Source: Rheinheimera tangshanensis (lineage in GTDB: Bacteria > Pseudomonadota > Gammaproteobacteria > Enterobacterales > Alteromonadaceae). From it: a stretch of 64,000 nucleotides of DNA. The position numbers and the translations under genes were made by a program. Numbering within the stretch: position 1 is the first letter of the stretch; the number at the start of each line of letters is the position of its first letter. Shown piece by piece: positions 26,731-38,185 of the stretch. The DNA lies in the NCBI RefSeq assembly GCF_014645135.1, contig NZ_BMLH01000010.1, positions 93,478 to 157,477 on the forward strand, given 5' to 3'. Below the pieces are notes generated by a model, which made no database searches, was not told the origin of the DNA, and saw nothing but the letters and a program-made list of their open reading frames with translations.

Positions 26731-27456
26731 ATGCTCGGACAAGAAACAACAAAAATTTTAGTCGTTGATGACGATATGAGATTACGTTCTTTATTAGAAC
26801 GTTATCTGGTAGAACAAGGTTATATTGTCCGTACCTCTGCGAACTTTGAGCAGATGCAGCGTTTAATGGAACGTGAAAACTTCCATTTGGTGGTGCTGGA
26901 TCTGATGTTACCGGGCGAAGATGGTTTATCCATTTGCCGTAAGTTGCGCCAACAGGAAAATGAAATTCCTATCATTATGCTCACTGCCAAAGGCGACGAA
27001 GTGGACCGTATTATTGGTCTGGAAATGGGTGCTGACGATTACCTGCCTAAACCTTTTAATCCGCGTGAATTACTAGCCCGCATTCGTGCTGTATTACGCC
27101 GTAAATCAAAAGAATTACCTGGTGCACCTGCAGTGGAAGAGAGTCAGGTGAAATTTGGTCCTTTTGTGTTTAACCTCGCCACCCGTGAAATGCGCAAAGG
27201 CGAAGAGCTGATGCCTTTAACCAGCGGTGAATTTGCCGTACTGAAAGTGCTGGTGACTCATGCCCGTGAGCCTTTGTCACGGGATAAGTTAATGAATATG
27301 GCCCGTGGCCGTGATTATTCGGCGATGGAGCGCAGCATAGATGTGCAGGTGTCCCGCTTGCGCCGTATGTTGGAGGACGACCCAACTAACCCACGTTATA
27401 TTCAAACCGTCTGGGGTTTGGGTTATGTGTTTGTACCTGACGGTGCAGTCAGCTAA
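26731..27456 (+). CDS. ompR: Response regulator OmpR
   Basis: DNA-binding regulator of osmotic and envelope genes, phosphorylated by EnvZ. The 241-residue protein has a receiver domain with the acidic pocket (KILVVDDD, 8-15), phospho-acceptor D57 (VVLDLMLPGEDG) and the switch Lys in PKPFNP, then a winged-helix domain ending VWGLGYVFVPD. The ATG at 26731 follows GGAGGG; a GTG 27 bases upstream is in frame but adds nothing. The envZ start immediately follows the stop. Confidence 0.96.
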   Translation: MLGQETTKILVVDDDMRLRSLLERYLVEQGYIVRTSANFEQMQRLMERENFHLVVLDLMLPGEDGLSICRKLRQQENEIPIIMLTAKGDEVDRIIGLEMGADDYLPKPFNPRELLARIRAVLRRKSKELPGAPAVEESQVKFGPFVFNLATREMRKGEELMPLTSGEFAVLKVLVTHAREPLSRDKLMNMARGRDYSAMERSIDVQVSRLRRMLEDDPTNPRYIQTVWGLGYVFVPDGAVS

Positions 27457-28767
27457 ATGCGTTTGTTTCCGCGCAGTGCTTTTGGTCAGACCGTCTTTCT
27501 GATTGGTATTTTGTTGCTGATTAATCAGCTGGTGTCGTATCTGTCCGTAGTGTATTACGTGATTAAACCCAGCTATCAGCAAATTAACCATCTGATTGCC
27601 AAACAAATTAAAGTCGTTTTTATCGACGTAGAGCATAACGACGTGCTGCTGTCGGAAGAGCTGACCACAAGATTCCAGCAGGCGACGGGCATTGAGGTCT
27701 ACACCGATGCCACTGCGCCTCTAAATGGTTTAAATGACGCCAGCTATTACCCTTACTTCTCTGACGAAATGTCCATTGAGCTGGGAGGGCCGGCCGAAGT
27801 GCGCATAGCGCAAAACAGTAGTTATGCCTTTTGGGTGAAGCCACCTCAGGCGCCACAGTATTGGGTCAAAGTACCTTTAACGGGTCTGGATGAGACCGAT
27901 TTTTCACCGCTAAAAATTTATGTCTTTGTGATTGGTTTTTTAAGTGTGGCTGGGGGCTGGTTGTTTGCCCGTCAACTGAACAGGCCATTACAGGGATTAC
28001 AGCAAGCTGCACTTAAAGTAGGGCGGGGTGAAATGCCAGAGCCTTTACCTGAGCATGGTTCTACCGAGATAGTAGCGGTGACTCAGGCTTTTAACCGTAT
28101 GGCTAAAGGCATCAGTCAATTAGAAAAAGACCGGGCCTTGTTAATGGCCGGTGTGTCGCATGATTTGCGTACCCCTTTAACCCGTATTCGCCTGGCCAGT
28201 GAAATGGTGAGTGAGCAGGACAGTTGGATTAAAGAAGGTATTGTCAGTGATATTGAAGATATGAATGCCATTATCGATCAGTTTATTGACTACATTCGCC
28301 ACCACAAAGAGGAAGCACTGCACGAAGACGATTTAAACCTGCTGGTGCAGGAGCAAATCAGCGCAGACCGACTGCAAAAACGCGAAATTAATGCCAGCTT
28401 GTACGAACCTTTACCTCTGGTACCGCTGCGCCGTATTGCGATTAAGCGAGTGCTGAACAACCTGATTGAAAATGCGCTGAAGTACTCAGATGGTGCTATT
28501 GAAGTCAGCACTGGTGTAGAGCGGGCGAGCCGTAAAGTCTATGTACAGGTGCGTGATCACGGCCCTGGTATTCCTGAGCATGAAATGCAGCGTATGTTTG
28601 AACCTTTTGCGCAGGGCGATACAGCCCGTGGTAGTGGGGGGTCAGGTTTAGGTTTGGCTATTATCAAGAAGATTGTCGATATGCACCATGGTCAAATCAG
28701 TATGCATAACCATGCTTATGGCGGATTAGTGGTGACTGTGTATTTGCCTTTGACCAAAACGGCATAA
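27457..28767 (+). CDS. envZ: Sensor histidine kinase EnvZ
   Basis: Membrane osmosensor that phosphorylates and dephosphorylates OmpR. The 436-residue protein has TM1 (about 12-36), a periplasmic domain, TM2 (about 152-172), a HAMP domain (to about 225), the DHp helix with H235 ([11 protein letters not shown]) and an HATPase domain with the N box ([11 protein letters not shown]), G1 (DHGPGIPE) and G2 ([11 protein letters not shown]). No intergenic base separates it from ompR. Confidence 0.95.
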   Translation: MRLFPRSAFGQTVFLIGILLLINQLVSYLSVVYYVIKPSYQQINHLIAKQIKVVFIDVEHNDVLLSEELTTRFQQATGIEVYTDATAPLNGLNDASYYPYFSDEMSIELGGPAEVRIAQNSSYAFWVKPPQAPQYWVKVPLTGLDETDFSPLKIYVFVIGFLSVAGGWLFARQLNRPLQGLQQAALKVGRGEMPEPLPEHGSTEIVAVTQAFNRMAKGISQLEKDRALLMAGVSHDLRTPLTRIRLASEMVSEQDSWIKEGIVSDIEDMNAIIDQFIDYIRHHKEEALHEDDLNLLVQEQISADRLQKREINASLYEPLPLVPLRRIAIKRVLNNLIENALKYSDGAIEVSTGVERASRKVYVQVRDHGPGIPEHEMQRMFEPFAQGDTARGSGGSGLGLAIIKKIVDMHHGQISMHNHAYGGLVVTVYLPLTKTA

Positions 28768-28797
28768 AAAAAGGCTCCGCAATGCGGAGCCTTTTTT
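28766..28797. terminator. Bidirectional terminator between envZ and pckA
   Basis: AAAAAGGCTCCGC pairs with GCGGAGCCTTTTTT around the loop AAT. Strong in both directions and just after the envZ stop. Confidence 0.93.
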
Positions 28798-28821
28798 AAT
28801 CAAATCAAGGTCAAAAAAACA

Positions 28822-30363
28822 TTAAGCTACTTTTGGACCTGCGTTGCGGATTGCATCAGATACATCGTATTTCTTAAAGTTGTTGGCAAACTCAGCCGCT
28901 AGTTTGTGGGCGTATTGATCATAAGCTGCTTTGTCTGCCCAGGTATCTCTTGGGTTCAGCAGATTACTATCCACACCTGTCACTTTTAACGGTACATTCA
29001 GATTTAACTCTGGTAAGTGCACAGTTTCAGCTGCCGCCAATTCACCTGAGACGATAGCGTCGATAATGCCACGAGTCGTCGGGATATCAAAACGCTTACC
29101 TACACCATGTGGACCACCGGTCCAGCCCGTGTTGACTAAATACACTTTGCTGCCGAATTCACGCACACGTTTGATCAGCAATTCTGCGTACACACCAGCT
29201 GGGCGTGGGAAAAATGGCGCACCAAAACAGGTAGAAAAAGTCGATTCAATAGCAGAAGTTGAACCAATTTCGGTTGAACCTACTTTGGCCGTATAACCAC
29301 TTAAGAAGTGATAAGCAGCTGCTTCTTCTGACAGGATAGAAACCGGTGGTAAAACACCACTAACGTCACAGGTCAGGAACACCACAGCTTTAGGTTCACC
29401 AGCACGGTTTTCCAGTACACGTTTTTCGACGTGAGCTAATGGATAAGCGGCGCGGCTGTTTTGAGTCAGGCTGGCATCTTTATAATCTGGCGTACGGTTA
29501 GCATCTAACACCACGTTTTCCAAAATAGTACCGAAGCGGATCGCATCCCAAATCACAGGCTCGTTTTTCTTCGACAGGTCGATACATTTAGCGTAGCAAC
29601 CACCTTCAATGTTAAACACTGAGTTAGGCGCCCAACCGTGTTCGTCATCACCAATCAGGAAACGCTTAGGGTCCGCAGACAAAGTGGTTTTACCTGTGCC
29701 TGACAAACCAAAGAATAAGGTGGTGTCGCCTGCTTCACCGACGTTAGCTGAGCAGTGCATAGGGAGTACACCTTTGGCTGGCAACAGGAAGTTTTGTACT
29801 GAGAACATGGCTTTTTTCATTTCGCCGGCATAACGCATGCCCGCTAATAACACTTTGCGTTCTGCAAAGTTGATCATCACAGTACCGTCACTGTTGGTGC
29901 CGTCACGCTCTGGATCGCATTCAAACGAAGGCACGTTCAGAATTTGCCAGGTTTCTTTGCCTGACTTGTTCCACTGTGATGGAGTGATAAAAAGATTTTT
30001 GGCAAAAATATGTTGCCAGGCGGTTTCCGTAGTCACCGTCATCGGAATGTAGTGTTCCGGGTCCGCACCTACTTCAAGGTGAGAAACAAAATGTTCTTTA
30101 GTCGCTATAAAGTCGCTGACACGAGCCCAAAGTGCAGAAAATTTGACCGGATCAAAAGGACGGTTGACGTTGCCCCATTGAATATCCTGTTCTGTACTGG
30201 CTTCTTTGACGATAAAACGATCGGTAGGTGAGCGACCAGTTCTATGACCGGTTTTAACCACCAAAGCGCCGTTGTCCGCTAATACACCTTCATTACGACG
30301 AATAGCGTGTTCAACTAAATCAGCCACTGTTAAATCGACATGGCGAGTGATTGTAGAGGTCAT
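28822..30363 (-). CDS. pckA: Phosphoenolpyruvate carboxykinase (ATP)
   Basis: Converts oxaloacetate and ATP to PEP, the entry to gluconeogenesis. The 513-residue protein has the kinase P-loop GLSGTGKTT (219-227) followed by the metal-binding [10 protein letters not shown], the substrate-binding [10 protein letters not shown] near the N terminus, and ENVVLD. AAGGAG lies ten bases before the ATG. The 214 bases upstream hold a GC-rich hairpin and the pckA promoter region; TACAAT is a plausible -10 but no clear partner was found. Confidence 0.97.
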   Translation of the reverse strand: MTSTITRHVDLTVADLVEHAIRRNEGVLADNGALVVKTGHRTGRSPTDRFIVKEASTEQDIQWGNVNRPFDPVKFSALWARVSDFIATKEHFVSHLEVGADPEHYIPMTVTTETAWQHIFAKNLFITPSQWNKSGKETWQILNVPSFECDPERDGTNSDGTVMINFAERKVLLAGMRYAGEMKKAMFSVQNFLLPAKGVLPMHCSANVGEAGDTTLFFGLSGTGKTTLSADPKRFLIGDDEHGWAPNSVFNIEGGCYAKCIDLSKKNEPVIWDAIRFGTILENVVLDANRTPDYKDASLTQNSRAAYPLAHVEKRVLENRAGEPKAVVFLTCDVSGVLPPVSILSEEAAAYHFLSGYTAKVGSTEIGSTSAIESTFSTCFGAPFFPRPAGVYAELLIKRVREFGSKVYLVNTGWTGGPHGVGKRFDIPTTRGIIDAIVSGELAAAETVHLPELNLNVPLKVTGVDSNLLNPRDTWADKAAYDQYAHKLAAEFANNFKKYDVSDAIRNAGPKVA

Positions 30364-30538
30364 TGTAGGGTGACTCCTTGAGGTACGTAGGTCGGTAAAT
30401 TTATGGTTTTTAATAGGGTTCGGACGGATTGTACTTCATTTAGGTGGTGCAAAACACCCTGCAAGAGCGGGTTTTGTTGGAAATTTAGATAAAAAATGAA
30501 AACTTACAAGGTGGGTTACAGTTTTGATTTGTTGGCTT

Positions 30539-30563
30539 CGGAGCCAGGGCTAGCCCAGCTCCG
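30539..30563 (-). terminator. Hairpin after hslO
   Basis: CGGAGC (30539-30544) and GCTCCG (30558-30563) enclose a second palindromic stem (GGGCTAGCCC). There is no T run on the minus strand, so it may act as an mRNA 3' end rather than a classic terminator. Confidence 0.4.
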
Positions 30564-30577
30564 AGTAGCTGTTCAGA

Positions 30578-31426
30578 CTAGAACTTATTCAATAATAAGG
30601 ACAATTCAGCACTGTCAAAGTGGTAAGTGCTGTTGCAGTAGTCACAACTGATGTCCAGTTTACCTTCTGCTATGTGTTCTTCGATCACTGCTTTGCCCAA
30701 ACTGATAATAGCGGCTTCGCATTTTTCGCGTGAGCAGCCACAAACAAAGCGGATTTGCTGTGGTGCAAACAGCTCCACTTCTTCGTCGTGATACAAGCGG
30801 TGCAGCATCTGTTCAGTTGGTAAATTCAGCAGTTCGTGACTTGTGATGGTATCTGTCACTATCACTAAATCATTAAAATCCTGTTTGGCTTTGTCAGGGT
30901 CAACCGGCAATACCTGTAACAATAAACCCGCAGCGCGGCTATTATTTTCGGTCAGATCGGTAAATAGATATAAACGGGTCGGCAATTGTTCCGACTGAGC
31001 AAAATATGCTTCTAAGGTTTCCGTCAAGCTGTCGCCCGTCAGTGGGATAATGCCTTGATAACGTTCGCCTTGTTTTGGCGTAATAGTGACCAGCATATAA
31101 CCTTCACCAATCAGATCACGAAAACCTGTGGCGCCAATTTCCGCCTGCAGACGGGCTACACCACGAAACTCTTGCTCCGCTGTGCCATTGACAGCAGCAA
31201 AACGCACAGGCCCATCGCCTTGTAACTGCACCGCAATATCACCATCCAGTTTTAAAGTGGCGGTTAGCAAGCTGGTGGCCACCACCAGCTCGGCCAGTAA
31301 TTGCTTCACCGGGTAAGGGTAGTCATGATTTTGCAGCATTTGTTGCAAACTGTCGGAGGCATAAGCGATTTCGCCTCGTACATCGCGTTGACTAAATAAA
31401 AAACGAACTAACAAATCTTGATTCAT
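30578..31426 (-). CDS. hslO: Redox-activated chaperone Hsp33
   Basis: Holds unfolded proteins when oxidised. The 282-residue protein ends in the zinc redox switch, C229-x-C231 and C261-x-x-C264. An extra cysteine, C236, lies between the pairs. It is downstream of hslR with 16 bases between them, as the hslR-hslO pair of E. coli. Confidence 0.97.
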   Translation of the reverse strand: MNQDLLVRFLFSQRDVRGEIAYASDSLQQMLQNHDYPYPVKQLLAELVVATSLLTATLKLDGDIAVQLQGDGPVRFAAVNGTAEQEFRGVARLQAEIGATGFRDLIGEGYMLVTITPKQGERYQGIIPLTGDSLTETLEAYFAQSEQLPTRLYLFTDLTENNSRAAGLLLQVLPVDPDKAKQDFNDLVIVTDTITSHELLNLPTEQMLHRLYHDEEVELFAPQQIRFVCGCSREKCEAAIISLGKAVIEEHIAEGKLDISCDYCNSTYHFDSAELSLLLNKF

Positions 31427-31442
31427 AACAGTACCTTAAGAC

Positions 31443-31853
31443 TTAAGATTGCTGAGCTTTAATCAGCAGCAACTGGCGACGCATTTTTTTATCCGGTTTG
31501 GTTTCAGGGTGTGGTGCAAATAGTAAATTCATTTTGCGTAATTCAGCTCTTTCCTGTTTTAATTTTACGCTCTCCTCTGTTTCTTGATACAGAGCCTGAG
31601 CTAAAGGGGCTGCAAGTCTTTTTTCAGACAAAGCCAGAACTACCACAGTTCGTTCGTCCGTGCCTTGTGTCAGTTTAATGGTGGCACCAAGCTCGACCGT
31701 TTTGCTGGCTTTACAGCGCTGGCCATTATAATGAACTTTTCCACCTTCGATCATGTCTTTTGCCAGCGCTCTGGTTTTGTAAAAGCGACATGCCCAAAGC
31801 CATTTATCTAAACGTAATATAACTGTGGTAGGCTGGTTCACTGATTTATCCAC
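31443..31853 (-). CDS. hslR: Ribosome-associated heat shock protein Hsp15
   Basis: Binds nascent-chain-tRNA on free 50S subunits after heat shock and helps recycle them. The protein is 136 residues from the GTG at 31853 (E. coli 133). It has an S4 RNA-binding domain (VILRLDKWLWACRFYKTRALAKDMIEGG start, residues about 11-65) and a basic C-terminal tail. GGAGA seven bases upstream supports the GTG; a TTG at 31871 is also possible. Confidence 0.93.
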   Translation of the reverse strand: MDKSVNQPTTVILRLDKWLWACRFYKTRALAKDMIEGGKVHYNGQRCKASKTVELGATIKLTQGTDERTVVVLALSEKRLAAPLAQALYQETEESVKLKQERAELRKMNLLFAPHPETKPDKKMRRQLLLIKAQQS

Positions 31854-31997
31854 GCCTGTTCTCCGCTGCAAGTGAACATAAAGTATAGTCCTTGACTCTG
31901 TCTAAAGTCAGAGGTATTGGAATTGTGATATGTAGGCTTGTTGAGGACAAAACAACTGGGTAAGATGCAATGAGTTTTGTAAAAGAATTATTAAAGA

Positions 31998-32906
31998 ATG
32001 AATTGGCTTGCTTCCACCCGACCTGCAGTTGAATGGCTTACCCGTCTGCCGCAACAGCGCCTGAATCTCTGGCTGACCGGAGTTCTTGTGCTGCTGTTTT
32101 GTTGGCTATTGGCTAAATTAAGTTGGCAACTTCTGCCTGCGCCAACAGCTGAACCTATCAGTGCGGTTGTGAGTACTTCAGCCGCGGCTGCGCCGGATTT
32201 GAACTTATTACTGGCAGCCAGTTTATTTGGTAAAGCTGCAGAAAAAGCCGATGCTCCTCCTGTTGCTGTGCCATCTTCAGCCCCTAAAACGACGTTGAAT
32301 GTCAAACTGACCGGTGTGGTGTCTGTGTCAGGTAAACCAGAGCAAGGTTCTGCCGTTATAGAAAGTCAGGGCAGTGAACAAACTTATGGTGTGGACGATA
32401 AAATAGAAGGCACCAGTGCCATCTTAAGTCAGGTGTTTGAAGACAGAGTATTGCTCAGAGTGTCGTCCCGCTTTGAAACTTTGATGCTCGACGGCATAGA
32501 GTATCAGCAAATGGCAGCGCAAAATGGCGGCTTGCAGGAAGTAGATTATCAGCCTCTACCCGAACCTATGATGGAAGGGCCTCAGCCAGCACTTGAAGAA
32601 CTGGCTGATGTGCGTAAAGAAATGATGTCGGAGCCAATGAAGTTTTTTGACTATATTCGTGCTTCGCCTCAATACCGCAATGGTCAACTCTATGGTTATC
32701 GGGTGATGCCTGGAAAAGATCCTGAATTATTTGAACGCATGGGCTTAAAAGCCAATGATGTGGCTGTTGAAATTAACGGCACTGCGCTGAATGATATGCA
32801 GCAAGCCATGATGGTGATGAATGAATTACGTGAAGCAACTCAGGCTTCAATTAAAGTTGAACGTGACGGCCAGACCAGAGACATTGTCTTTAGTCTGTCA
32901 CAATAA
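31998..32906 (+). CDS. gspC: Type II secretion protein C
   Basis: Inner-membrane link between the secretin and the assembly platform. The 302-residue protein has a cytosolic start, one membrane helix (about 24-42), an HR domain (about 95-165) and a C-terminal PDZ domain (about 215-300, with GYRVMPGKDPELFERMGLKANDVAVEING). First gene of gspC-N. The 144 bases before it also carry the divergent hslR promoter. Confidence 0.93.
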   Translation: MNWLASTRPAVEWLTRLPQQRLNLWLTGVLVLLFCWLLAKLSWQLLPAPTAEPISAVVSTSAAAAPDLNLLLAASLFGKAAEKADAPPVAVPSSAPKTTLNVKLTGVVSVSGKPEQGSAVIESQGSEQTYGVDDKIEGTSAILSQVFEDRVLLRVSSRFETLMLDGIEYQQMAAQNGGLQEVDYQPLPEPMMEGPQPALEELADVRKEMMSEPMKFFDYIRASPQYRNGQLYGYRVMPGKDPELFERMGLKANDVAVEINGTALNDMQQAMMVMNELREATQASIKVERDGQTRDIVFSLSQ

Positions 32907-32932
32907 TAATTAATTAAGATGGTTAAACTCTA

Positions 32933-35014
32933 ATGAAGTCAGTGACATCTTCTCGTCTGCACATTTCCCGTTGGTTAGGTTTGAGTGCTATTGCGCTACT
33001 GAGTTTTTTTGCGACTGCAACTGAATATCAGCCGAACTTTAAGGGCACAGATATCAATGAATTTATCAACATTGTTGGTAAAAATCTGAACAAAACTATT
33101 ATTGTTGATCCGCAAGTGCGGGGGCGCATTAACGTGCGCAGTTATGAAATGCTGAACGAAAAACAGTATTACCAGTTTTTTTTAAACGTACTGGAAGTCT
33201 ATGACTTTTCAGTGGTTGAAATGAAAAGTGGTGTGCTCAAAGTGGTGCGGCAAAAAGATGCAAAAACCTCTAACATTCCCGTAGTCAGTGATAATGCCGG
33301 CGCTTTGGGCGATGAAATGGTCACCCGCGTGGTTCAGGTGAAAAACGTATCAGTGCGTGAACTGGCTCCTTTATTGCGCCAGTTTGTCGATCAGAGTGGT
33401 GGCGGCAGCGTGGTGAACTACGACCCGTCAAATGTCATTATGATGACGGGTCAGGCCGAGACGGTAAATCGACTGGTTGATATTATTTCCCGGGTCGACA
33501 AAGCCGGTGATCAGGATTTAGAAATCATCAAACTCAGTTACGCCTCTTCGGCTGAAGTGGTGCGTATTCTGGAGAATATTTATAAAAATCAGGGCAAGTC
33601 TGAGCAACCTGAGTTTTTAATCCCGAAAATTGTGGCCGATGAGCGCACCAACAGTGTGATTGTCAGTGGTGAGCGTCAGGCCCGTGAGCGTGTGGTTGCC
33701 TTAGTGCAGCGTTTAGATGCTGAGCTTGAAAATCAGGGCAATACTCGTGTCTATTACCTGAAGTACGCCAAAGCGGAAGACCTGGTCAAAGTATTACAAG
33801 GCGTCAGTGCTACTATAGCAGCCGAAACTCAGGGCGCAGCAACGCAGGCGCAAAGTGCCAGAACATCCGGTAAGGGCCGTGATGTCAGTATCGAAGCTCA
33901 TGCTGAAAGCAACTCTTTAGTGATTACCGCTCAGCCAGATGTTTTGCGTTCACTGGAAGATGTGATCCGGCAAGTAGATATTCGCCGGGCTCAGGTACTG
34001 GTTGAAGCCATCATTGTAGAAGTTGCGGATAACTCAGGTGCCAATTTAGGGGTGCAGTGGATCAGTGCTCAAGGCGGCTTAACTCAATTTAATAACGGTG
34101 TTGTGCCTATCAGCCAGGTTGCCGCAGGTGCTGCGGCAGCGCGTGAAGTCAAAGGCACTACAGTGGTTAACGAAGAGACCGGCGTCACTACGGTGAACCC
34201 GGATCAGAATGGTGACTACACCCAATTGGGAGAGGCCTTAGGTGGTGTAACCGGTATGATGCTGGGCGTCGTGAAAAACGACTGGGGCGCTATTTTGCAG
34301 GCCGTCACCACGGACAGTAATTCTAATATCCTGGCGACTCCGTCTTTGACCACATTAGATAATCAGGAGTCTTCTTTTATTGTTGGTGAAGAGGTACCTA
34401 TTAAGACCACCACCAGCCCAGGTTCAGGCGGCACCAATCCTTTTACTACTTTAGATCGGATTGAAGTCGGTATTAAGCTCAAAGTGACACCGCAGATTAA
34501 CGAAGGTAATGCGGTGAAACTGACCATAGAGCAGGAAGTATCGGGCCGTAATGGTGATATTGAAGGCAACCCTATTATCGCCAAAAGAGAAATAAAAACC
34601 ACAGTCCTGGCCGATAACGGTGCCACTGTAGTGCTGGGTGGTTTGATTGATGAAGATGTGCAACAAAGTGAATCCAAAGTACCACTGTTAGGTGATATCC
34701 CAGTGCTGGGTGCTTTATTTCGCTCCACCTCATCCAGCAAACGTAAGCGTAACCTGATGATTTTTATCAAACCAACTATCATGCGGGATGACGGCTTGCT
34801 CAGTGAAGTCAGTCAGCGTAAGTACAACTATGTGCGGGCGCAGCAGCTGGCTCAGGGCGAAAAAGGTATTAACCTGATGCCTGGTGCTGAAACACCAGCT
34901 ATGCCGGAATTTGATGAGACCTTAATTATTCCGCCGACTTTTGATGAGTATTTACAGAAAAAACAGGCTCAGGACAAAGCCGTAGTTGAACCTGTAGAGC
35001 AGGGGAATAACTAA
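32933..35014 (+). CDS. gspD: Type II secretion secretin GspD
   Basis: Forms the outer-membrane channel for folded exoproteins. The 693-residue protein has a signal peptide (about 1-28), N0-N3 periplasmic domains (about 30-330) and the secretin core (about 340-610) including [18 protein letters not shown]. The C-terminal stretch after 625 may be the pilotin-binding S domain; no gspS or gspAB is nearby. It overlaps gspE by one base (TAATG). Confidence 0.96.
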   Translation: MKSVTSSRLHISRWLGLSAIALLSFFATATEYQPNFKGTDINEFINIVGKNLNKTIIVDPQVRGRINVRSYEMLNEKQYYQFFLNVLEVYDFSVVEMKSGVLKVVRQKDAKTSNIPVVSDNAGALGDEMVTRVVQVKNVSVRELAPLLRQFVDQSGGGSVVNYDPSNVIMMTGQAETVNRLVDIISRVDKAGDQDLEIIKLSYASSAEVVRILENIYKNQGKSEQPEFLIPKIVADERTNSVIVSGERQARERVVALVQRLDAELENQGNTRVYYLKYAKAEDLVKVLQGVSATIAAETQGAATQAQSARTSGKGRDVSIEAHAESNSLVITAQPDVLRSLEDVIRQVDIRRAQVLVEAIIVEVADNSGANLGVQWISAQGGLTQFNNGVVPISQVAAGAAAAREVKGTTVVNEETGVTTVNPDQNGDYTQLGEALGGVTGMMLGVVKNDWGAILQAVTTDSNSNILATPSLTTLDNQESSFIVGEEVPIKTTTSPGSGGTNPFTTLDRIEVGIKLKVTPQINEGNAVKLTIEQEVSGRNGDIEGNPIIAKREIKTTVLADNGATVVLGGLIDEDVQQSESKVPLLGDIPVLGALFRSTSSSKRKRNLMIFIKPTIMRDDGLLSEVSQRKYNYVRAQQLAQGEKGINLMPGAETPAMPEFDETLIIPPTFDEYLQKKQAQDKAVVEPVEQGNN

Positions 35015-36522
35015 TGTCTGCTGTTGATCTGAATGAGATGCAACCTGCTGCAGCCAAGGTGCGCTTACCTTTTGGTTTTGCTAAACGTTTTGGTGTGTTG
35101 TTGCAGGCTCAGGCGGACGGCTGGTTGTTGGTTGTTAATCCTCAAACCCCTCCAACCGCTTTACTTGAAGTACGACGTTTATTGTCTGCTCCTTTTAAAG
35201 TACAAAAGCTACAGCAAACTGAATTTGACGCTTTGCTGGAAGCGTCTTATCAAAGAGACTCATCCGAAGCTCAACAAATCATGCAGGATATCGGCAACGA
35301 GGTAGATTTAGCCTCGCTGGCCGATGAAATCCCGGAAACCGAAGACTTATTAGAAAACGAAGATGATGCGCCTATCATTAAATTGATCAACGCCATGCTT
35401 GGCGAAGCGATCAAGTTAGGCGCCTCAGATATTCATGTCGAAACTTTTGAGAAAAATCTGGTGGTTCGTTTCCGGGTCGATGGGGTGTTACGGGAAGTGT
35501 TGAAACCTAACCGTAAGTTATCCAGCTTGCTGGTCTCCCGTATTAAAGTGATGGCCAAGCTGGACATTGCTGAAAAGCGTGTGCCGCAAGATGGCCGTAT
35601 CAGTTTACGTATAGCCGGTCGTGCCGTAGACGTGCGTGTATCTACTATGCCCTCCAGTCACGGTGAGCGGGTGGTATTACGTTTACTGGATAAAAATAAC
35701 TCCCATCTGGATCTGAACAAGCTCGGCATGACAGCTGCGGTGCAGCAAAGTTTTTCGCAGCAAATTTTAAAGCCACACGGCATTATTCTGGTTACAGGCC
35801 CTACAGGTTCAGGTAAAAGTACCACCTTGTATGCGGGGCTGACCGAAATCAACACCAAAGACCGCAATATTCTGACGGTGGAAGACCCTATTGAATATGA
35901 GTTAGAAGGCATAGGCCAGACGCAGGTCAACACCAAGGTCAACATGACTTTTGCCCGTGGTTTGCGTGCTATTTTACGTCAAGACCCTGATGTGGTGATG
36001 GTCGGAGAAATCCGCGATTTAGAAACTGCCCAAATTGCAGTACAGGCCAGTTTAACAGGCCACCTGGTATTGAGCACACTACACACCAATACCGCAGCTG
36101 GTGCTATCACTCGTCTGGAAGACATGGGGGTTGAACCTTTTTTACTCTCCTCCAGTTTATTGGGTGTATTGGCTCAGCGTCTGGTGCGTACTTTATGTCC
36201 GCACTGTAAACAAGCCCATGAACCAGATAAAGAAGAACGAGCTCTGCTTGGCGTGACAAAAAAAGACGGCACCCTGATTTACCGTGCTGTAGGTTGTGAA
36301 CATTGTAATCAAACCGGCTATCGCGGCCGTACTGGTATTCATGAGCTTTTGGTGGTGGATGAACATACCCGTGAGCTTATCCATAACGGTAAAGGTGAGC
36401 AGGCTATTGAAAAATATATTCGCACTCAAAGCCCTAGTATCCGTCAGGACGGTTTCAGCAAAGTGTTAACGGGTGAAACCACACTGGAAGAAGTGTTGCG
36501 TGTGACCCGAGAGGATCTGTAG
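35014..36522 (+). CDS. gspE: Type II secretion ATPase GspE
   Basis: Cytoplasmic motor of pseudopilus assembly. The 502-residue protein has the GspL-binding N domain, Walker [10 protein letters not shown] (262-270), the Asp box, Walker B around VVMVGEIRD and a zinc-binding tetracysteine motif C395-x2-C398...C428-x2-C431. Its stop overlaps the gspF GTG start. Confidence 0.97.
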   Translation: MSAVDLNEMQPAAAKVRLPFGFAKRFGVLLQAQADGWLLVVNPQTPPTALLEVRRLLSAPFKVQKLQQTEFDALLEASYQRDSSEAQQIMQDIGNEVDLASLADEIPETEDLLENEDDAPIIKLINAMLGEAIKLGASDIHVETFEKNLVVRFRVDGVLREVLKPNRKLSSLLVSRIKVMAKLDIAEKRVPQDGRISLRIAGRAVDVRVSTMPSSHGERVVLRLLDKNNSHLDLNKLGMTAAVQQSFSQQILKPHGIILVTGPTGSGKSTTLYAGLTEINTKDRNILTVEDPIEYELEGIGQTQVNTKVNMTFARGLRAILRQDPDVVMVGEIRDLETAQIAVQASLTGHLVLSTLHTNTAAGAITRLEDMGVEPFLLSSSLLGVLAQRLVRTLCPHCKQAHEPDKEERALLGVTKKDGTLIYRAVGCEHCNQTGYRGRTGIHELLVVDEHTRELIHNGKGEQAIEKYIRTQSPSIRQDGFSKVLTGETTLEEVLRVTREDL

Positions 36523-37742
36523 TGCCAGCTTTTGAATACCAGGCCATGGACGCCAAAGGGCGTCGCAGTAAAGGGGTATTGGAGGCCGATAATGCCCGTC
36601 AGGCTCGTCAGTTATTGCGTGAGCAAAAACTAACGCCACTGAGTTTAGACTTGGCTTCCCGACAGGAAAAGCTGCTGGCGTCTGGTAAGAAGTGGTTCCA
36701 ATCCGGCATCAAGGCCAGTGAACTGGCGTTGATCACCCGCCAAATGTCGACCTTGATTGAAGCTGGTTTACCCATAGAAAACGCGCTGCTTGCGGTGTCT
36801 GAGCAATGTGACAAAGCCCGTTTGCGCAGCATGATGATGTCTGTTCGTTCTAAAGTAGTCGAAGGTTACAGCCTGGCTGAAGGTCTGGCGGAATTTCCTT
36901 ATGTGTTTGATCACTTGTTCACATCTATGGTGGCGGCAGGCGAAAAGTCAGGCCATCTGGATGCAGTATTAAACCGGCTAGCGGATTACACTGAACAGCG
37001 TCAGCACATGCGCAGTCAAATTATGCAGGCCTTGTTGTATCCGGCTATTTTGACTTTTTTTGCCATCGCAGTGATCAGTATTTTGTTGGCTGCTGTGGTG
37101 CCGCAGATTGTCGGTCAGTTTGAGCATATGGGACAAAGCTTGCCCGGTTCTACTTTGTTTTTAATAGCCGCCAGTGACTTTTTACGTTCCTACGGCCTTT
37201 TGGTGGTATTGGCAGTTTTTCTGGCGTTGGCCGCCTTTAAAAGGGCAATGCAAAAGCCTGCCTTTAAATTGAAGATGGACACAAGGCAGTTAAAGTTGGG
37301 CTTGATTGGGAAAGTCAGCCGGGGTTTAAACACTGCCCGTTTTGCCCGGACTTTAAGTATTCTGAACGCCAGTGCCGTGCCTTTACTCGAAGCTATGCGT
37401 ATTAGTGCGGATGTGCTGGATAACAGTTACATGCGCCAGTCTATAGCTGAAGCGACCTTAAAAGTACGTGAGGGCTCTTCGCTGAAAAATGCGCTGGAGC
37501 AAACCAAATTATTCCCACCTATGATGCTGCATATGATTGCCTCTGGCGAAAAAAGTGGTCAGCTCGATGGCATGTTGGAGCGTGCTGCTAATACACAGGA
37601 CAGGGAATTTGAAACTCTGGTGACTGTTTCATTGAAAGTATTTGAACCTGTTTTAGTTGCCGTGATGGCTGGCATAGTTTTATTTATTGTAATGGCGATT
37701 CTGCAGCCTATTTTGGCGTTAAACAATTTAGTCGGAGGTTAG
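36522..37742 (+). CDS. gspF: Type II secretion platform protein GspF
   Basis: Polytopic inner-membrane base of the pseudopilus. The 406-residue protein has two repeated cytosolic helical domains (about 70-190 and 270-390) and three membrane segments. Starts with GTG overlapping the gspE stop codon, so translation is coupled. Confidence 0.95.
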   Translation: MPAFEYQAMDAKGRRSKGVLEADNARQARQLLREQKLTPLSLDLASRQEKLLASGKKWFQSGIKASELALITRQMSTLIEAGLPIENALLAVSEQCDKARLRSMMMSVRSKVVEGYSLAEGLAEFPYVFDHLFTSMVAAGEKSGHLDAVLNRLADYTEQRQHMRSQIMQALLYPAILTFFAIAVISILLAAVVPQIVGQFEHMGQSLPGSTLFLIAASDFLRSYGLLVVLAVFLALAAFKRAMQKPAFKLKMDTRQLKLGLIGKVSRGLNTARFARTLSILNASAVPLLEAMRISADVLDNSYMRQSIAEATLKVREGSSLKNALEQTKLFPPMMLHMIASGEKSGQLDGMLERAANTQDREFETLVTVSLKVFEPVLVAVMAGIVLFIVMAILQPILALNNLVGG

Positions 37743-37745
37743 AAA

Positions 37746-38183
37746 ATGCAACAACAAAAGGGTTTTACCCTGCTGGAAGTGATGGTGGTTATTGTTATTT
37801 TGGGTGTGATCGCCAGTATGGTCGTACCTAACTTAATGGGTAATCAGGAAAAAGCAGCCAGACAAAAAGTGGTGGTGGATATTCAACAGCTGGAGAATGC
37901 TCTGGATTTGTACAAGCTGGACAATGGTTTTTATCCAACCACAGAACAAGGATTGCAGGCCTTAGTCACCCAGGCGACTTCAGAACCAGTGCCCCGCTCT
38001 TTCCCTGAAGGTGGTTTTATCAAACGTTTGCAAAAAGATCCGTGGGACAACGATTATCTGTTAGTCAGTCCGGGTGAGATGGGCCGTATTGACGTGTATT
38101 CAATGGGGCCAGATCGTGTTGCCGGCACAGATGACGATATAGGTAACTGGAATCTGGATGCGCCGGAAGAGCAGCAAAACTAG
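37746..38183 (+). CDS. gspG: Major pseudopilin GspG
   Basis: Main subunit of the pseudopilus. The 145-residue protein has the prepilin site KG|FTLLE after residue 6, a long hydrophobic helix, and the calcium-binding C-terminal loop typical of GspG (KDPWDND...GADRVAGTDDD-like sequence, here MGPDRVAGTDDDIGNW). Cleavage would need GspO/PilD, which is not in this window. Confidence 0.97.
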   Translation: MQQQKGFTLLEVMVVIVILGVIASMVVPNLMGNQEKAARQKVVVDIQQLENALDLYKLDNGFYPTTEQGLQALVTQATSEPVPRSFPEGGFIKRLQKDPWDNDYLLVSPGEMGRIDVYSMGPDRVAGTDDDIGNWNLDAPEEQQN

Positions 38184-38185
38184 AA

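Noticed and set aside
34363..34782. 139-codon open frame antisense to gspD
   Set aside because: It falls in the conserved secretin core; no independent support.
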